Shown here piece after piece: positions 7,627 through 15,013 of a DNA stretch of 16,424 nucleotides. Location of the stretch: contig PBSR01000112.1 in assembly GCA_002726335.1 (NCBI GenBank), positions 1-16,424 on the forward strand, given 5' to 3'. Made by a program: the position numbers and the translations under genes. Source of the stretch: Gemmatimonadaceae bacterium (lineage in GTDB: Bacteria > Latescibacterota > UBA2968 > UBA8231). Positions within the stretch are counted from its first letter, which is position 1. Each line of letters begins with the position of its first letter. The notes under the pieces are model-generated. The model saw nothing but the letters and a program-made list of their open reading frames with translations, was not told the origin of the DNA and did no database searches.

Positions 7627-7759
7627 GATCTCAACCTTCCAGGAACCGACAACGAAACCCGAATAGAAGCCAATCCCGTGACCCTGCGCACGAAGCAGAG
7701 GCGCCTCGCGGCCTTGAGGCGTTGCGCCAGCCCCCCTGCCCACCTCTATTTTCACTCTC
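7627..7759. promoter_or_regulatory. Divergent promoter region, SDR-PhyH operon and adenylate cyclase gene
   Basis: This gap of 133 bases separates the divergent starts at 7626 (-) and 7760 (+). On the plus strand TATTTT (7747-7752) lies only seven bases before the ATG, with TTGCGC (7722-7727) as a loose -35 at 19 bp. No purine-rich ribosome binding site precedes the ATG, which suggests a leaderless or nearly leaderless mRNA. It is a plausible place for joint control of the two transcripts. Confidence 0.4.
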
Positions 7760-9574
7760 ATGAATGGCCCATCCACAGCAGAATCCCGCCGCCTGTCCGT
7801 CATCGTTTTCACCGATATCGTCGGCTACAGCCGCATGGTGCAGAATGACGAGGCGCTGGCCCTCGAGCTGCTCACCGAGCACAACCGCATCCTCGCCCAT
7901 CGGATCGACGCCCATGGCGGGCGCACCATCAAGACCGCCGGCGACTCCTTCATGGCCGCCTTCGGGTCTGCCGCCTCGGCCGTTACTGCCACGGCCGAGA
8001 TCCAGCAGGCGCTGACCGAGCGCAACGCCTCCCAATCCGAAGACCGGCAGGTCCACGTCCGCATCGGCATCCACGCCGGCGACGTCGTCTTCACCTCCGA
8101 CACGGAGGGCGCGGCCGATGCCCTTGGCGATGGCGTCAACGTCGCCAGCCGCATCGAAGCCGAGGCCGGCGGCGGCGAGGTCTTCGTCTCCCACGACGTC
8201 TTCTCCATCACCTATGAGCGGGTGCCCTTCGGCTACCGCGATGTGGGCGTGCGCGAACTGAAGAACATCTCGCGACCGATCCATATCTACGAGCTGTTGT
8301 GGGATCCGACCCGCGCGAGCGAAGCTGACGCCGAGCCATCGCGTGCCAGGGGGCCAGAGAAGCACGGCGGCCGGGTAGGCTGGATCGTCGCCGCCATCGC
8401 TGTGCTGGCGGCGATCGGTGTCGTCATCTTCCAACCGTCGCCCCAGGAGTCACTTTACGCCGACGGACGCCCGTCCCTCGTCGTCGTCGATTTCTCCGAT
8501 GATACGGGTGACGAAGGACTGGGGAGACTGCAGATCGGCCGCATCCTCGGCGATGCCGTGGCGCAGAAGTTCTACGAGTACCGCCCCGTGCACCTGGTCA
8601 GCCCTATCCGGGTGGAAGAAGCCACACGGGGGCTCGGCTTCGACCAGCGGTCGAGACTCGGGGAAACCGACCTGGCCGACATCGCCCGCGAGGCCGGCGG
8701 TCGCCTGGTCGTGTCCGGCAGTCTCGGCCATCTGGGCGGCGTCTACGTGCTGCGGGCGGAGCTCACCGACCTGAGCGACGGTGCTACTCTTGGACGTTTC
8801 CAGAAACGCGACGCCACCGAGGAGCAGTTGCTCGGCCTCGTCGACTCCCTGTGCGCCCACTTCCAGCAACGCCTCGTCGATGTGCTCGGCATCGGCACCA
8901 ACGAGGACATCGTCCTGGCTCCCGTGGGCGAGTTGACGACCTTCTCGCTGGAGGCCTACAAGCATTTCCAGCTCGGTCACGACCTCTATCACGGGGGCCG
9001 CATTCTGGAGGGCGCCGAGCAGCTGGTAATGGCGGTGGAGATGGACTCGACCTTCGCCCTGGCTGCGTCCGACGCGGCGTGTGCTTTCTCCTTTGCCAAG
9101 GAACACGACCGAGAGGCGGTCTACTTCGACATTGCCCGCCGGCAGTCCGGTGACAACCTGCGCTCCGGTATGAGCAAGGGGGCACTCATCTTTCAGGGGA
9201 ACGACGCGTGGCTCACCAGTGCTGCCACCGGCGCCGCTGAGACCGCACTGCGTGATTCCCTGCAGGAGCTTGCGCTGGCGCGCTACGAGACGATCGTCCG
9301 GCTCTATCCCGATGACCCGGATGGCTACTACTACTCCGGCATGGCACGGCAGTACCTGCGGGGGGAGTCGGAGGCGGCCATCGAGTACTTCGTGCAGGCT
9401 TCGGCGCGGAATCCGGGGTACTTCCCCATCTACTTCGACTGGGCCATGGCTATTCAGTCGATGGAGGGAAACTCGGCAGCCGCCCGCTTTCTCAGTGACT
9501 ACCTCAAGCAGTTCGGCGACGGCCCTGGCGCCGGGTCCGCCCGCAAGACGCTGGCAGAGTTGCGCGGCAGTTGA
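7760..9574 (+). CDS. Class III adenylate cyclase with TM, TolB-like and TPR regions
   Basis: The 604-residue protein begins with a full class III cyclase domain (about 10-180). D19 in FTDIVGYS and D62 in KTAGDSF are the metal Asps; K58 and D120 sit where adenine-selecting residues lie in adenylate cyclases; N127 and R131 (GVNVASRIEA) are the transition-state residues. All sets are in one chain, so an active homodimer making cAMP is expected. One membrane helix (about 206-224) follows. Next comes a region like the TolB N-terminal domain (from ~238, RPSLVVVDFSDDTGDEGLG), then helical TPR-like repeats (~390-600). With one helix, the cyclase would be cytosolic and the rest periplasmic, a sensor-like layout. 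It lies alone between two PhyH operons. What it senses is unknown. Confidence 0.9.
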   Translation: MNGPSTAESRRLSVIVFTDIVGYSRMVQNDEALALELLTEHNRILAHRIDAHGGRTIKTAGDSFMAAFGSAASAVTATAEIQQALTERNASQSEDRQVHVRIGIHAGDVVFTSDTEGAADALGDGVNVASRIEAEAGGGEVFVSHDVFSITYERVPFGYRDVGVRELKNISRPIHIYELLWDPTRASEADAEPSRARGPEKHGGRVGWIVAAIAVLAAIGVVIFQPSPQESLYADGRPSLVVVDFSDDTGDEGLGRLQIGRILGDAVAQKFYEYRPVHLVSPIRVEEATRGLGFDQRSRLGETDLADIAREAGGRLVVSGSLGHLGGVYVLRAELTDLSDGATLGRFQKRDATEEQLLGLVDSLCAHFQQRLVDVLGIGTNEDIVLAPVGELTTFSLEAYKHFQLGHDLYHGGRILEGAEQLVMAVEMDSTFALAASDAACAFSFAKEHDREAVYFDIARRQSGDNLRSGMSKGALIFQGNDAWLTSAATGAAETALRDSLQELALARYETIVRLYPDDPDGYYYSGMARQYLRGESEAAIEYFVQASARNPGYFPIYFDWAMAIQSMEGNSAAARFLSDYLKQFGDGPGAGSARKTLAELRGS

Positions 9575-9635
9575 GACTCAACACACGCGGACTCGGGGGC
9601 GTCGTCCCGGTGGCGCAGCAGGCCCGGGGGGCGCT

Positions 9636-9641
9636 TATATT
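9636..9641 (+). promoter_or_regulatory. Candidate -10 box close to the start of the PhyH-ThuA operon
   Basis: TATATT stands out in a GC-rich gap and ends nine bases before the ATG at 9651. There is no ribosome binding site between them, so transcription from this box would start at or beside the ATG. No good -35 is seen. Confidence 0.4.
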
Positions 9642-9650
9642 GCGCCTGCC

Positions 9651-10604
9651 ATGAGCCTCACCGCTGCACAGCGCGACCACTACGACAGCGAGGGCTACGT
9701 TGTCGTCGAGGGGGGCCTGGACGCCACCGACCTGACACCCGTCATCCGCGACTACGAGGCGTTCATCGACGGCGAGACCACCAGGTTGCTCGAGTCCGGC
9801 GCCCTCAGCCGCCTCTATGCTGACGAACCCTTCGAACGCCGACTGGCGCGGATCTGCCTCGAGGACGTGTCGATCTACGAACAGATCGATCTGATGTACT
9901 GCCGTCTGCGGGGCGTATTCGAGTTCCTCCGCAACCCGCGTCTCCTCGACCTGGTGGAGGGGGTTGTCGGCCCCGAGATCACCTGCAGCCCGATCCAGCA
10001 CGCCCGGGCCAAGCTGCCGGCGTCCCTGCTTGAAGACAGCCGGGTGCCCGAGGAACATCGGCAACGCCTTCGGCCTCTGGTCGGGGAAAATGTCGCTCCC
10101 TGGCATCAGGACGCCCAGGTTCACCTCGAGGTCGCCGATCCCCACGCGATCGTCACCGTGTGGGTTCCGCTCGTGGACGCAACGCCCGAGAACGGTTGTA
10201 TCCAGCTGATCCCGGGTGTGCATCGCGAGTCCATCGTCTTCTGGAGTGAGGGCTTCGGCATTACCGACGAGAACCTGCCGCCGGGCGACACGGTCACGCT
10301 GCCCATGCGGGCCGGCGACGTGTTGCTGATGGACAAGCTGATCCCCCACCGATCGACGCCGAACCATACCGATGGTATCCGCTGGAGTTTCGACCTGCGT
10401 TACCAGCGCGCCGGTACACCGACGGGGCGGGACTTCTACCCCGTCTTCACCGCCCGCAGCCGCGCTCATCCCGACGATGAATTCACGGACTTTGACCGCT
10501 GGCGCCGTGACTGGAAGCAGGCCGTGGCCGAGATCCCACCCCCCGAACGCCCCCGGCGCCAGGACCAGCCTGGACACCCGAGACCTGTGCAGATTCTACC
10601 ATGA
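9651..10604 (+). CDS. Phytanoyl-CoA dioxygenase (PhyH) family protein
   Basis: The 317-residue protein starts at ATG 9651 (MSLTAAQRDHYDSEGYVVVEG), the usual PhyH opening; the same frame is open further upstream but overlaps the cyclase gene in an unlikely composition. The Fe(II) site is complete: H152-x-D154 in WHQDAQVH and distal H233 in IPHRSTPNHT, with R244 the likely 2-oxoglutarate ligand. NGCIQLIPGVHR (181-192) is the family's second signature. It should hydroxylate a small carbon substrate using O2 and 2-oxoglutarate. The stop overlaps the ThuA start (ATGA), so the two proteins are co-translated and probably act on related substrates. The last ~20 residues are Pro/Arg/Gln-rich and not family-like. 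Confidence 0.92.
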   Translation: MSLTAAQRDHYDSEGYVVVEGGLDATDLTPVIRDYEAFIDGETTRLLESGALSRLYADEPFERRLARICLEDVSIYEQIDLMYCRLRGVFEFLRNPRLLDLVEGVVGPEITCSPIQHARAKLPASLLEDSRVPEEHRQRLRPLVGENVAPWHQDAQVHLEVADPHAIVTVWVPLVDATPENGCIQLIPGVHRESIVFWSEGFGITDENLPPGDTVTLPMRAGDVLLMDKLIPHRSTPNHTDGIRWSFDLRYQRAGTPTGRDFYPVFTARSRAHPDDEFTDFDRWRRDWKQAVAEIPPPERPRRQDQPGHPRPVQILP

Positions 10605-11254
10605 GCGACATCCGCATCGTCATGCTGTCCGGCTCCTTCGAGTACGACTCCGAGGAGTCTCTCATCATCCTGCGCGATTTCCTGCTCGCCAACGCGGCCG
10701 TGCAGTGCGAGCTCGTCATCTTCCAGACTGAAGAGGACCCGGTCTCGCTGGCGCCCCTCGATGACGCTGACGTTGTGCTCGTGTTCACGCGAAGACTGCT
10801 GACATCAGGGACGGAGCTGGCGCGCTTCCAGAGATACTGCACCGACGGCCGCCCTGTCGTCGGTCTGCGCACGGCAAGTCACGCTTTCCAGCACTGGCTC
10901 GAATTCGACGGGCAGGTATTGGGCGGCAGCTACGAAGGACACTACGGCAGTGGTGAGACGACAAAGGTCGAATTCGCCCCGGGGACGGAGGGACACCCGA
11001 TCCTGGAGGGCGTCGAACCCTTCGACGCCTACGGATCCCTCTACAGGAACACGCCCCTGGCCGACGATACCTGCCCCCTGCTTCTCGGCACCGAGGGTGA
11101 GCACCACGAGCCGGTGGCCTGGACCTGTGAACGCGCCGGACGTGCGTTCTACACCTCCCTGGGACATCAGAAGGACTTCTGGGAGCTCGACTTTCTGCGC
11201 CTCGTGCAGAATGGCATCCTCTGGAGCGTAGGTCAGCCGAGTACGGCGCGGTAG
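10601..11254 (+). CDS. ThuA-like domain protein (trehalose utilisation type)
   Basis: The 217-residue protein has the flavodoxin/glutamine-amidotransferase-like fold of ThuA proteins. It opens with a beta strand IRIVMLSGSFEYDSEES, then DDADVVLVFTRR, and GLRTASHAFQHW (88-99) at the position of the nucleophile-elbow strand. It ends with the family hallmark SLGHQKDFWELDFLRLVQNGILW (186-208). ThuA proteins act in sugar utilisation, with keto-sugar chemistry proposed, but the reaction is not well settled. The gene is coupled to the PhyH gene by ATGA. Its last residues, STAR, and the stop lie in the first copy of a 31-bp repeat shared with the 3' end of the alcohol dehydrogenase gene, so the natural C-terminus may have been altered. 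Confidence 0.88.
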   Translation: MSDIRIVMLSGSFEYDSEESLIILRDFLLANAAVQCELVIFQTEEDPVSLAPLDDADVVLVFTRRLLTSGTELARFQRYCTDGRPVVGLRTASHAFQHWLEFDGQVLGGSYEGHYGSGETTKVEFAPGTEGHPILEGVEPFDAYGSLYRNTPLADDTCPLLLGTEGEHHEPVAWTCERAGRAFYTSLGHQKDFWELDFLRLVQNGILWSVGQPSTAR

Positions 11255-11272
11255 ATCCGTTCAGCGTCGGCC
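11242..11272. repeat. 31-bp direct repeat, copy 1
   Basis: These 31 bases, starting TACGGCGCGG and ending GTCGGCC, are identical to 11331-11361. On the plus strand they carry the last codons and stop of the ThuA gene. On the minus strand they read ADAERIYRAV and continue past the repeat as L-G-stop, close to the L-A-stop of the alcohol dehydrogenase. Confidence 0.95.
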
Positions 11273-11321
11273 CAAAGGCCGCGACATCCCGCCAATCGGT
11301 AGGACCGCGTCTCCTCTGGTA

Positions 11322-12566
11322 TCACGCCAATACGGCGCGGTAGATCCGTTCAGCGTCGGCCTCGGTGACCTCCACCGGATTCGGGTCGAGGAGGCGCCGA
11401 ACCTGCAGGGCGATCTCGATCATGCGCGGCAGATCCGCCTCGGAAAGCCCCGCGTCAGCCAGCGATCCGTACGGTGTGTGTTGCCGGCGAACCGCGTCGA
11501 TCCAGTCCGCTGCGAGAGACACTCCCTGTTCCCGGCTCCTGCCCGCCAGATCCAGGCCCGCCACACCGGCGGCATAGTAGTACTTGTCCGCCGCCACCGG
11601 CGCATTGTGTTCCATTACCCCGGGCAGCACAAGTGCCACCGCCGTACCATGGGGCACGGGTTTGCCCTTTTCAAAGGACACCTTCTCGATGCCATATCCC
11701 AGGGCGTGGGCGGCGCCGGTGTTGATCGGACTCAGCAGCAGACCCGCCAGCAGGCTGCAACGACACATCTGGTAACGCGCCTCCTCGTCGTCACCTGACT
11801 CGATGGCACGCACCAGGTGGGGCAGTCCCGCAGCCAGCGACTCGCGCGCTACCGCATCACCCAGGGCGTCACTCTTCTTCGAGGCGGTGCACTCCAGGGC
11901 GTGTCCCAGGGCATCCAGCCCGGTGGTGGCCGTCAATCCCGCTGGCATACCCGACGACAGTTGCGGATCGACGATGGCGCCACACGGCTGGATGTGATCC
12001 GAGTAGATGGCCTGCTTGCCACCCTCGGCGACGATGACCGAAACGCGGCTCGCCTCGGCTCCGGTACCCGCCGTCGTCGGCAGACAGATGAGCGGCCATT
12101 CGGGGGGAGAGGCGAACTGATCGAAGCCGAAGTAGTCGGCTGCTGACCCGCCGCAGGTGGCCACGGCACAGGCCACCTTGGCGCTGTCCATCGTACTGCC
12201 GCCACCGACGGCGATCACAACCTCGCAGTCAGCTGCCTTCACCGCTGCCGCCAATGAATCAACGCTGGCGATCGTCGGGTTCGGGACGATCTCGGTGAAA
12301 GTGGAGACCCTGTCGATACCGGCTGCCTCCAGAGCCTCGACGACGGGAGCCGCCACCGGCGCGATGGCCGAATCCCGCACGAACAGGACACGTCGCGCCC
12401 CGAGCCGCTCGCACTCCACGGCCACCTCCCGGAGCGCCCCTTCGCCGAGCAGCACCCGACGGTGGTCGAAGCGAAAGACCTCACGAAGGGCGCCGCGGCG
12501 CTCTTCGGTATCGAAGTACTCGCTGCCCGCCAGCAGCTCCTCGTTGACCTGGACCCCCTGCGCCAT
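11322..12566 (-). CDS. Iron-containing alcohol dehydrogenase
   Basis: With the ATG at 12566 the protein is 414 residues, normal for group III Fe-ADHs. Residues 120-125 hold the dinucleotide-binding GGGST. The metal ligands are D218 and H222 (TGLDALGHALE), H287 (AAHALGYG) and H306 (PHGTA), matching the Asp-His-His-His set of the family. A TTG 21 bases upstream is in frame, but GGGAGG at 12573-12578 sits six bases before the ATG and decides the start. The enzyme should interconvert an alcohol and an aldehyde or ketone with NAD(P)H. It is a single gene, convergent with the PhyH-ThuA operon and divergent from the NIPSNAP gene. Its final codons are duplicated at 11242-11272. Confidence 0.93.
   Translation of the reverse strand: MAQGVQVNEELLAGSEYFDTEERRGALREVFRFDHRRVLLGEGALREVAVECERLGARRVLFVRDSAIAPVAAPVVEALEAAGIDRVSTFTEIVPNPTIASVDSLAAAVKAADCEVVIAVGGGSTMDSAKVACAVATCGGSAADYFGFDQFASPPEWPLICLPTTAGTGAEASRVSVIVAEGGKQAIYSDHIQPCGAIVDPQLSSGMPAGLTATTGLDALGHALECTASKKSDALGDAVARESLAAGLPHLVRAIESGDDEEARYQMCRCSLLAGLLLSPINTGAAHALGYGIEKVSFEKGKPVPHGTAVALVLPGVMEHNAPVAADKYYYAAGVAGLDLAGRSREQGVSLAADWIDAVRRQHTPYGSLADAGLSEADLPRMIEIALQVRRLLDPNPVEVTEADAERIYRAVLA
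11331..11361. repeat. 31-bp direct repeat, copy 2
   Basis: This is the second identical copy of the 31-bp sequence, inside the 3' end of the iron-type alcohol dehydrogenase gene, where it encodes ADAERIYRAV on the minus strand. The two copies start 89 bases apart. Confidence 0.95.
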
Positions 12567-12572
12567 CTGAAG

Positions 12573-12578
12573 CCTCCC
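12573..12578 (-). promoter_or_regulatory. Ribosome binding site of the Fe-ADH gene
   Basis: GGGAGG on the minus strand lies six bases before the ATG at 12566 and supports that start over the in-frame TTG upstream. Confidence 0.75.
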
Positions 12579-12723
12579 TCGCCTCAATGTGTGAGGACGG
12601 GAAGGTAGCCCCGCCTGCGGACGCCTTCAATCTGTATGTCCGCGGCGGATACTTTCCCTGTTGCCCTGTTCCCTGCCGCCCAATACAGTAGTAGGATTCT
12701 CTGCTTGCGCTCCCACTCACCAG

Positions 12724-12729
12724 GATACT
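12724..12729 (+). promoter_or_regulatory. Candidate -10 box close to the NIPSNAP start
   Basis: GATACT ends nine bases before the ATG at 12739, and no ribosome binding site lies between. TTGCGC at 12705-12710 recurs from the cyclase promoter but is only 13 bp away, so a -35 role is doubtful. The arrangement again suggests a leaderless message. Confidence 0.35.
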
Positions 12730-12738
12730 GCCACGACC

Positions 12739-13062
12739 ATGGTCTACGAACTGCGCACCTACATCGCCCCACCCGGACGCCTCGATGACATCGTCGACCG
12801 CTTCCGCACGAAGACGATGGACATCTTTGCCCGTCACGGCTTCGATGTCGTCGGCTTCTGGACTGTCGACGAAGGGGGGGACAACGAACTCGTCTACCTG
12901 CTGCGCTTCGACAGTCCGGAGGCCAGCGAGGCGGCCTGGACCGCCTTTCGCGCCGACCCGGAGTGGGTCGAGACCCGCAAAGTCACCGAAGCGGACGGGC
13001 CGATCGTCGACACCATCATCGCCAAGACGATGACAGCCACCGAATTCTCACCCATGAAGTAG
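12739..13062 (+). CDS. NIPSNAP family protein
   Basis: The 107-residue protein opens MVYELRTYIAPPGRLDDIVDRF and contains GFWTVDEGGDNELVYLLRFDS, the standard NIPSNAP pattern of a ferredoxin-like alpha/beta domain that forms dimeric barrels. It has full family length. NIPSNAP proteins often accompany catabolic oxygenases and dehydrogenases in environmental bacteria, but no firm reaction is assigned. It is the first gene of a plus-strand series (small membrane protein, PhyH, aldolase), with gaps of 56, 19 and 96 bases. Whether these form one operon is not certain, because the last gap is longer. Confidence 0.9.
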   Translation: MVYELRTYIAPPGRLDDIVDRFRTKTMDIFARHGFDVVGFWTVDEGGDNELVYLLRFDSPEASEAAWTAFRADPEWVETRKVTEADGPIVDTIIAKTMTATEFSPMK

Positions 13063-13118
13063 AAACTGACGGCGATTCCGGTTATCTTGTGAGGTACGCA
13101 ACAAGAAGGAGACCTTCC

Positions 13119-13376
13119 ATGCGTTCATCCAGACGCGACTTCATGACAGACCTGCCGCCGACCACCGACAGAATCTCCTGGCGTACTTTGGCCCTGCTCA
13201 GCATCGGTGTGCTGCCCTTCCTGACGGTCTCCGGTCTCTGGCTGCAATATCCCAGTGACGAACTGGCCCTGTACGGCATCGTCCCGTGTGCACTGATGAT
13301 CGTATTTGGTACGCTGGCGTATACCGTCGCCACCGGCGCTTTTTCTCCCGCGCCATCCCGCCACCGGCACAGGTAG
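13119..13376 (+). CDS. Small two-helix membrane protein, unknown
   Basis: The 85-residue protein is not recognised. After a basic N-terminus (MRSSRRDFMTD) it has two hydrophobic segments: about residues 23-42 (TLALLSIGVLPFLTVSGLWL) and 49-72 (LALYGIVPCALMIVFGTLAY, extended). A basic tail (RHRHR) follows. By the positive-inside rule both ends are cytosolic. AAGGAG at 13106-13111, seven bases before the ATG, supports the start. It ends 19 bases before the PhyH gene, consistent with co-transcription. It could be an accessory membrane subunit; nothing in the sequence says of what. Confidence 0.6.
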   Translation: MRSSRRDFMTDLPPTTDRISWRTLALLSIGVLPFLTVSGLWLQYPSDELALYGIVPCALMIVFGTLAYTVATGAFSPAPSRHRHR

Positions 13377-13395
13377 GCGCCGCAGGAGCAGCTCC

Positions 13396-14157
13396 ATGAC
13401 CGTCGCCCCGAGCGATCTGGCCGCCGCCTATCAGCGCGACGGCTTCGTCTCGCCTCTGGACATCTTCTCCAACTCCGAGATCACCGACTTCCGCGCGCAG
13501 TTCGATGAGCTGGAAGCCCGTGAAGGCAAGGAGAACTGCCAGGTGGGACTGCAGGCCCGTCACATGGATGTGGAGTTCATCTGGCGTATGGCCTCCGATG
13601 TGCGCATTCTCGAGGCCATTGTCGCCTGCATGGGCGATGATGTCATGCTGCTGTCCACCCACTTCTTCTGCAAGTATCCCGATCCGGAAGCGTCGAAGTA
13701 CGTCGCCTGGCACCAGGACATCACCTACTGGGGTCTGGAGCCTCCCGAGGCGCATACGGCCTGGATCGCTGTCGATGACGCGGATCTGGCAAACGGCTGC
13801 ATGCAGATCATCCCCGGCTCGCACCGCGGCGGCATCGTCGAACACGGGACCTCGGACGGCGGCACCAACCTGCTCAGCATCAACCAGGAGATCCCCGACG
13901 AACTGGTGGACAAGAGCCAGGCGGTGCCCATCGAGCTGCGTGCCGGGCAGGTGTCGCTGCATGAGGGCAGACTCTACCATGCCAGCTTCCCGAACACGTC
14001 ACGGCGACGACGCTGCGGCCTGACGGCTCGCTTCATCGCGCCGGAAGCGCGACAGGCGCAGGCCAATTCCATCGGCAAGGATTGGGAACCCATTCTACTG
14101 CGCGGCGAGGATCGCCATCATCACTACCCGGACACGGCAGTGCCCTTCCCGTCTTGA
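13396..14157 (+). CDS. Phytanoyl-CoA dioxygenase (PhyH) family protein
   Basis: The 253-residue protein starts at ATG 13396, with AGGAG at 13384-13388 upstream. Fe(II) ligands are H106-x-D108 in WHQDITYW and a distal His, most likely H195 in YHASFPNTS, followed by an Arg-rich stretch (203-206) that should supply the 2-oxoglutarate-binding Arg. NGCMQIIPGSHR (133-144) is the family signature. It should be an active non-heme hydroxylase of unknown substrate. It lies between a small membrane protein and a KDPG-type aldolase. After the TGA stop (14155-14157) the same frame stays open for 25 more coding-like codons, so this protein may be a shortened version; see 14158-14235. Confidence 0.92.
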   Translation: MTVAPSDLAAAYQRDGFVSPLDIFSNSEITDFRAQFDELEAREGKENCQVGLQARHMDVEFIWRMASDVRILEAIVACMGDDVMLLSTHFFCKYPDPEASKYVAWHQDITYWGLEPPEAHTAWIAVDDADLANGCMQIIPGSHRGGIVEHGTSDGGTNLLSINQEIPDELVDKSQAVPIELRAGQVSLHEGRLYHASFPNTSRRRRCGLTARFIAPEARQAQANSIGKDWEPILLRGEDRHHHYPDTAVPFPS

Positions 14158-14235
14158 CATCTGCGGCTCTGGCGGGATGATTATCTGAAGAAGATCACCG
14201 ATGTGGATCGCAGCAGCGTTCTACACGACCACTGA
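14158..14235 (+). other. Coding-like tail in frame after the PhyH stop
   Basis: Directly after the PhyH TGA, the same frame reads HLRLWRDDYLKKITDVDR and ends SSVLHDH before a second TGA at 14233-14235. The codons have high G/C at third positions (18 of 25 by my count), like real genes here, and the peptide looks like a natural helical C-terminus. A single CGA-to-TGA change at 14155 would explain it. It may equally be chance. Confidence 0.4.
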
Positions 14236-14253
14236 ACAGGAACAGGGATTCTC

Positions 14254-14931
14254 ATGGCCAAGTACGACCGCATGACCGTCCTCAACGCCATCAAGGGTGT
14301 GGGGATGGTGCCCGTTTTCTACCACAAGGACCCGCAGGTGACGATCGATGTCATCAAGGCCTGCGCCGACGGTGGCGCCCGCTGCGTCGAGTTCACCAAT
14401 CGCGGCGATCTGGCCTGGAAGGTCTTCGTCGAGGCCCAGGAGCACATCCTGGCCAACGACCTGGATATCATCCTCGGCGTCGGCTCCATCGTCGATGCCC
14501 CGACGGCCGGGATCTACATCTCCAGTGGCGCCAACTTCGTCGTCGGCCCCCTGCTCAATCCTGAGGTGGCCAAGGTCTGCAACCGCCGCAAGGTGGCCTA
14601 CTCCCCCGGCTGCGGCTCGGCCTCGGAGATCGCCCAGGCCGAGGAACTCGGCGTCGAGATCGTCAAGGTCTTCCCCGGCAAGGAAGTGGGCGGCCCCGAC
14701 TTCGTGAAGTCCGTCCTCGGTCCGTGCCCATGGACCCGGATCATGCCCACGGGTGGTGTCAACGCCACGCGGGAGAGCCTCGAGGAGTGGTTCACCGCCG
14801 GTGTCACCTGCGTCGGCATCGGCTCCAACCTGGTGACGAAGGATGTCATCGCCAACAAGGACTACAAGGCCCTGACCAAGAACGTGAAGCAGGTCGTCGG
14901 CTGGATCGAGGAGATCCGCGCCAGCCTGTAG
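14254..14931 (+). CDS. 2-keto-3-deoxy-6-phosphogluconate/4-hydroxy-2-oxoglutarate aldolase family
   Basis: The 225-residue protein is a class I TIM-barrel aldolase of the KDPG/KHG family. K138 in VKVFPG (137-142) is the Schiff-base lysine. E46 and R50 in VEFTNRG match the Glu and Arg of the active site, GVGSIVDAPTA (75-85) holds the next catalytic-loop strand, and PTGGV (165-169) binds the phosphate end. It cleaves 2-keto-3-deoxy-6-phosphogluconate to pyruvate and glyceraldehyde-3-phosphate, or a related keto acid; which one is not decided here. No 2-keto-3-deoxygluconate kinase is next to it. An AGGGA stretch precedes the ATG, and a strong terminator follows 21 bases after the stop. Confidence 0.92.
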   Translation: MAKYDRMTVLNAIKGVGMVPVFYHKDPQVTIDVIKACADGGARCVEFTNRGDLAWKVFVEAQEHILANDLDIILGVGSIVDAPTAGIYISSGANFVVGPLLNPEVAKVCNRRKVAYSPGCGSASEIAQAEELGVEIVKVFPGKEVGGPDFVKSVLGPCPWTRIMPTGGVNATRESLEEWFTAGVTCVGIGSNLVTKDVIANKDYKALTKNVKQVVGWIEEIRASL

Positions 14932-14952
14932 TCACCTATTTGCCGGATACTG

Positions 14953-14986
14953 AGCGGGGCCTTCCTTCGGGAGAGCCCCGCTTTCT
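14953..14986 (+). terminator. Rho-independent terminator after the aldolase gene
   Basis: AGCGGGGC (14953-14960) pairs with GCCCCGCT (14975-14982); between them TCC-TTCG-GGA forms an inner stem with a UUCG loop. TTTCTC follows. It closes the transcript ending with the aldolase gene. Confidence 0.85.
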
Positions 14987-15013
14987 CTGCCACCCTTCCG
15001 AGGCCGATCCACC

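Noticed and set aside
7627..7812. N-terminal extension of the SDR gene
   Set aside because: The Rossmann start MKVLLVGGSG fits the family exactly; the extension has no homologous character and would overlap the divergent cyclase start.
9219..9650. Upstream extension of the 9651 PhyH gene
   Set aside because: The extra residues are Arg/Pro/Ser-rich shadow sequence of the cyclase gene, and a normal PhyH N-terminus begins at ATG 9651.
14155..14157. TGA as a sense codon (selenocysteine or recoding)
   Set aside because: TGA acts as a normal stop elsewhere in the window, including the ATGA overlaps, and no selenocysteine-type hairpin was evident after this one; a point mutation or true stop is simpler.
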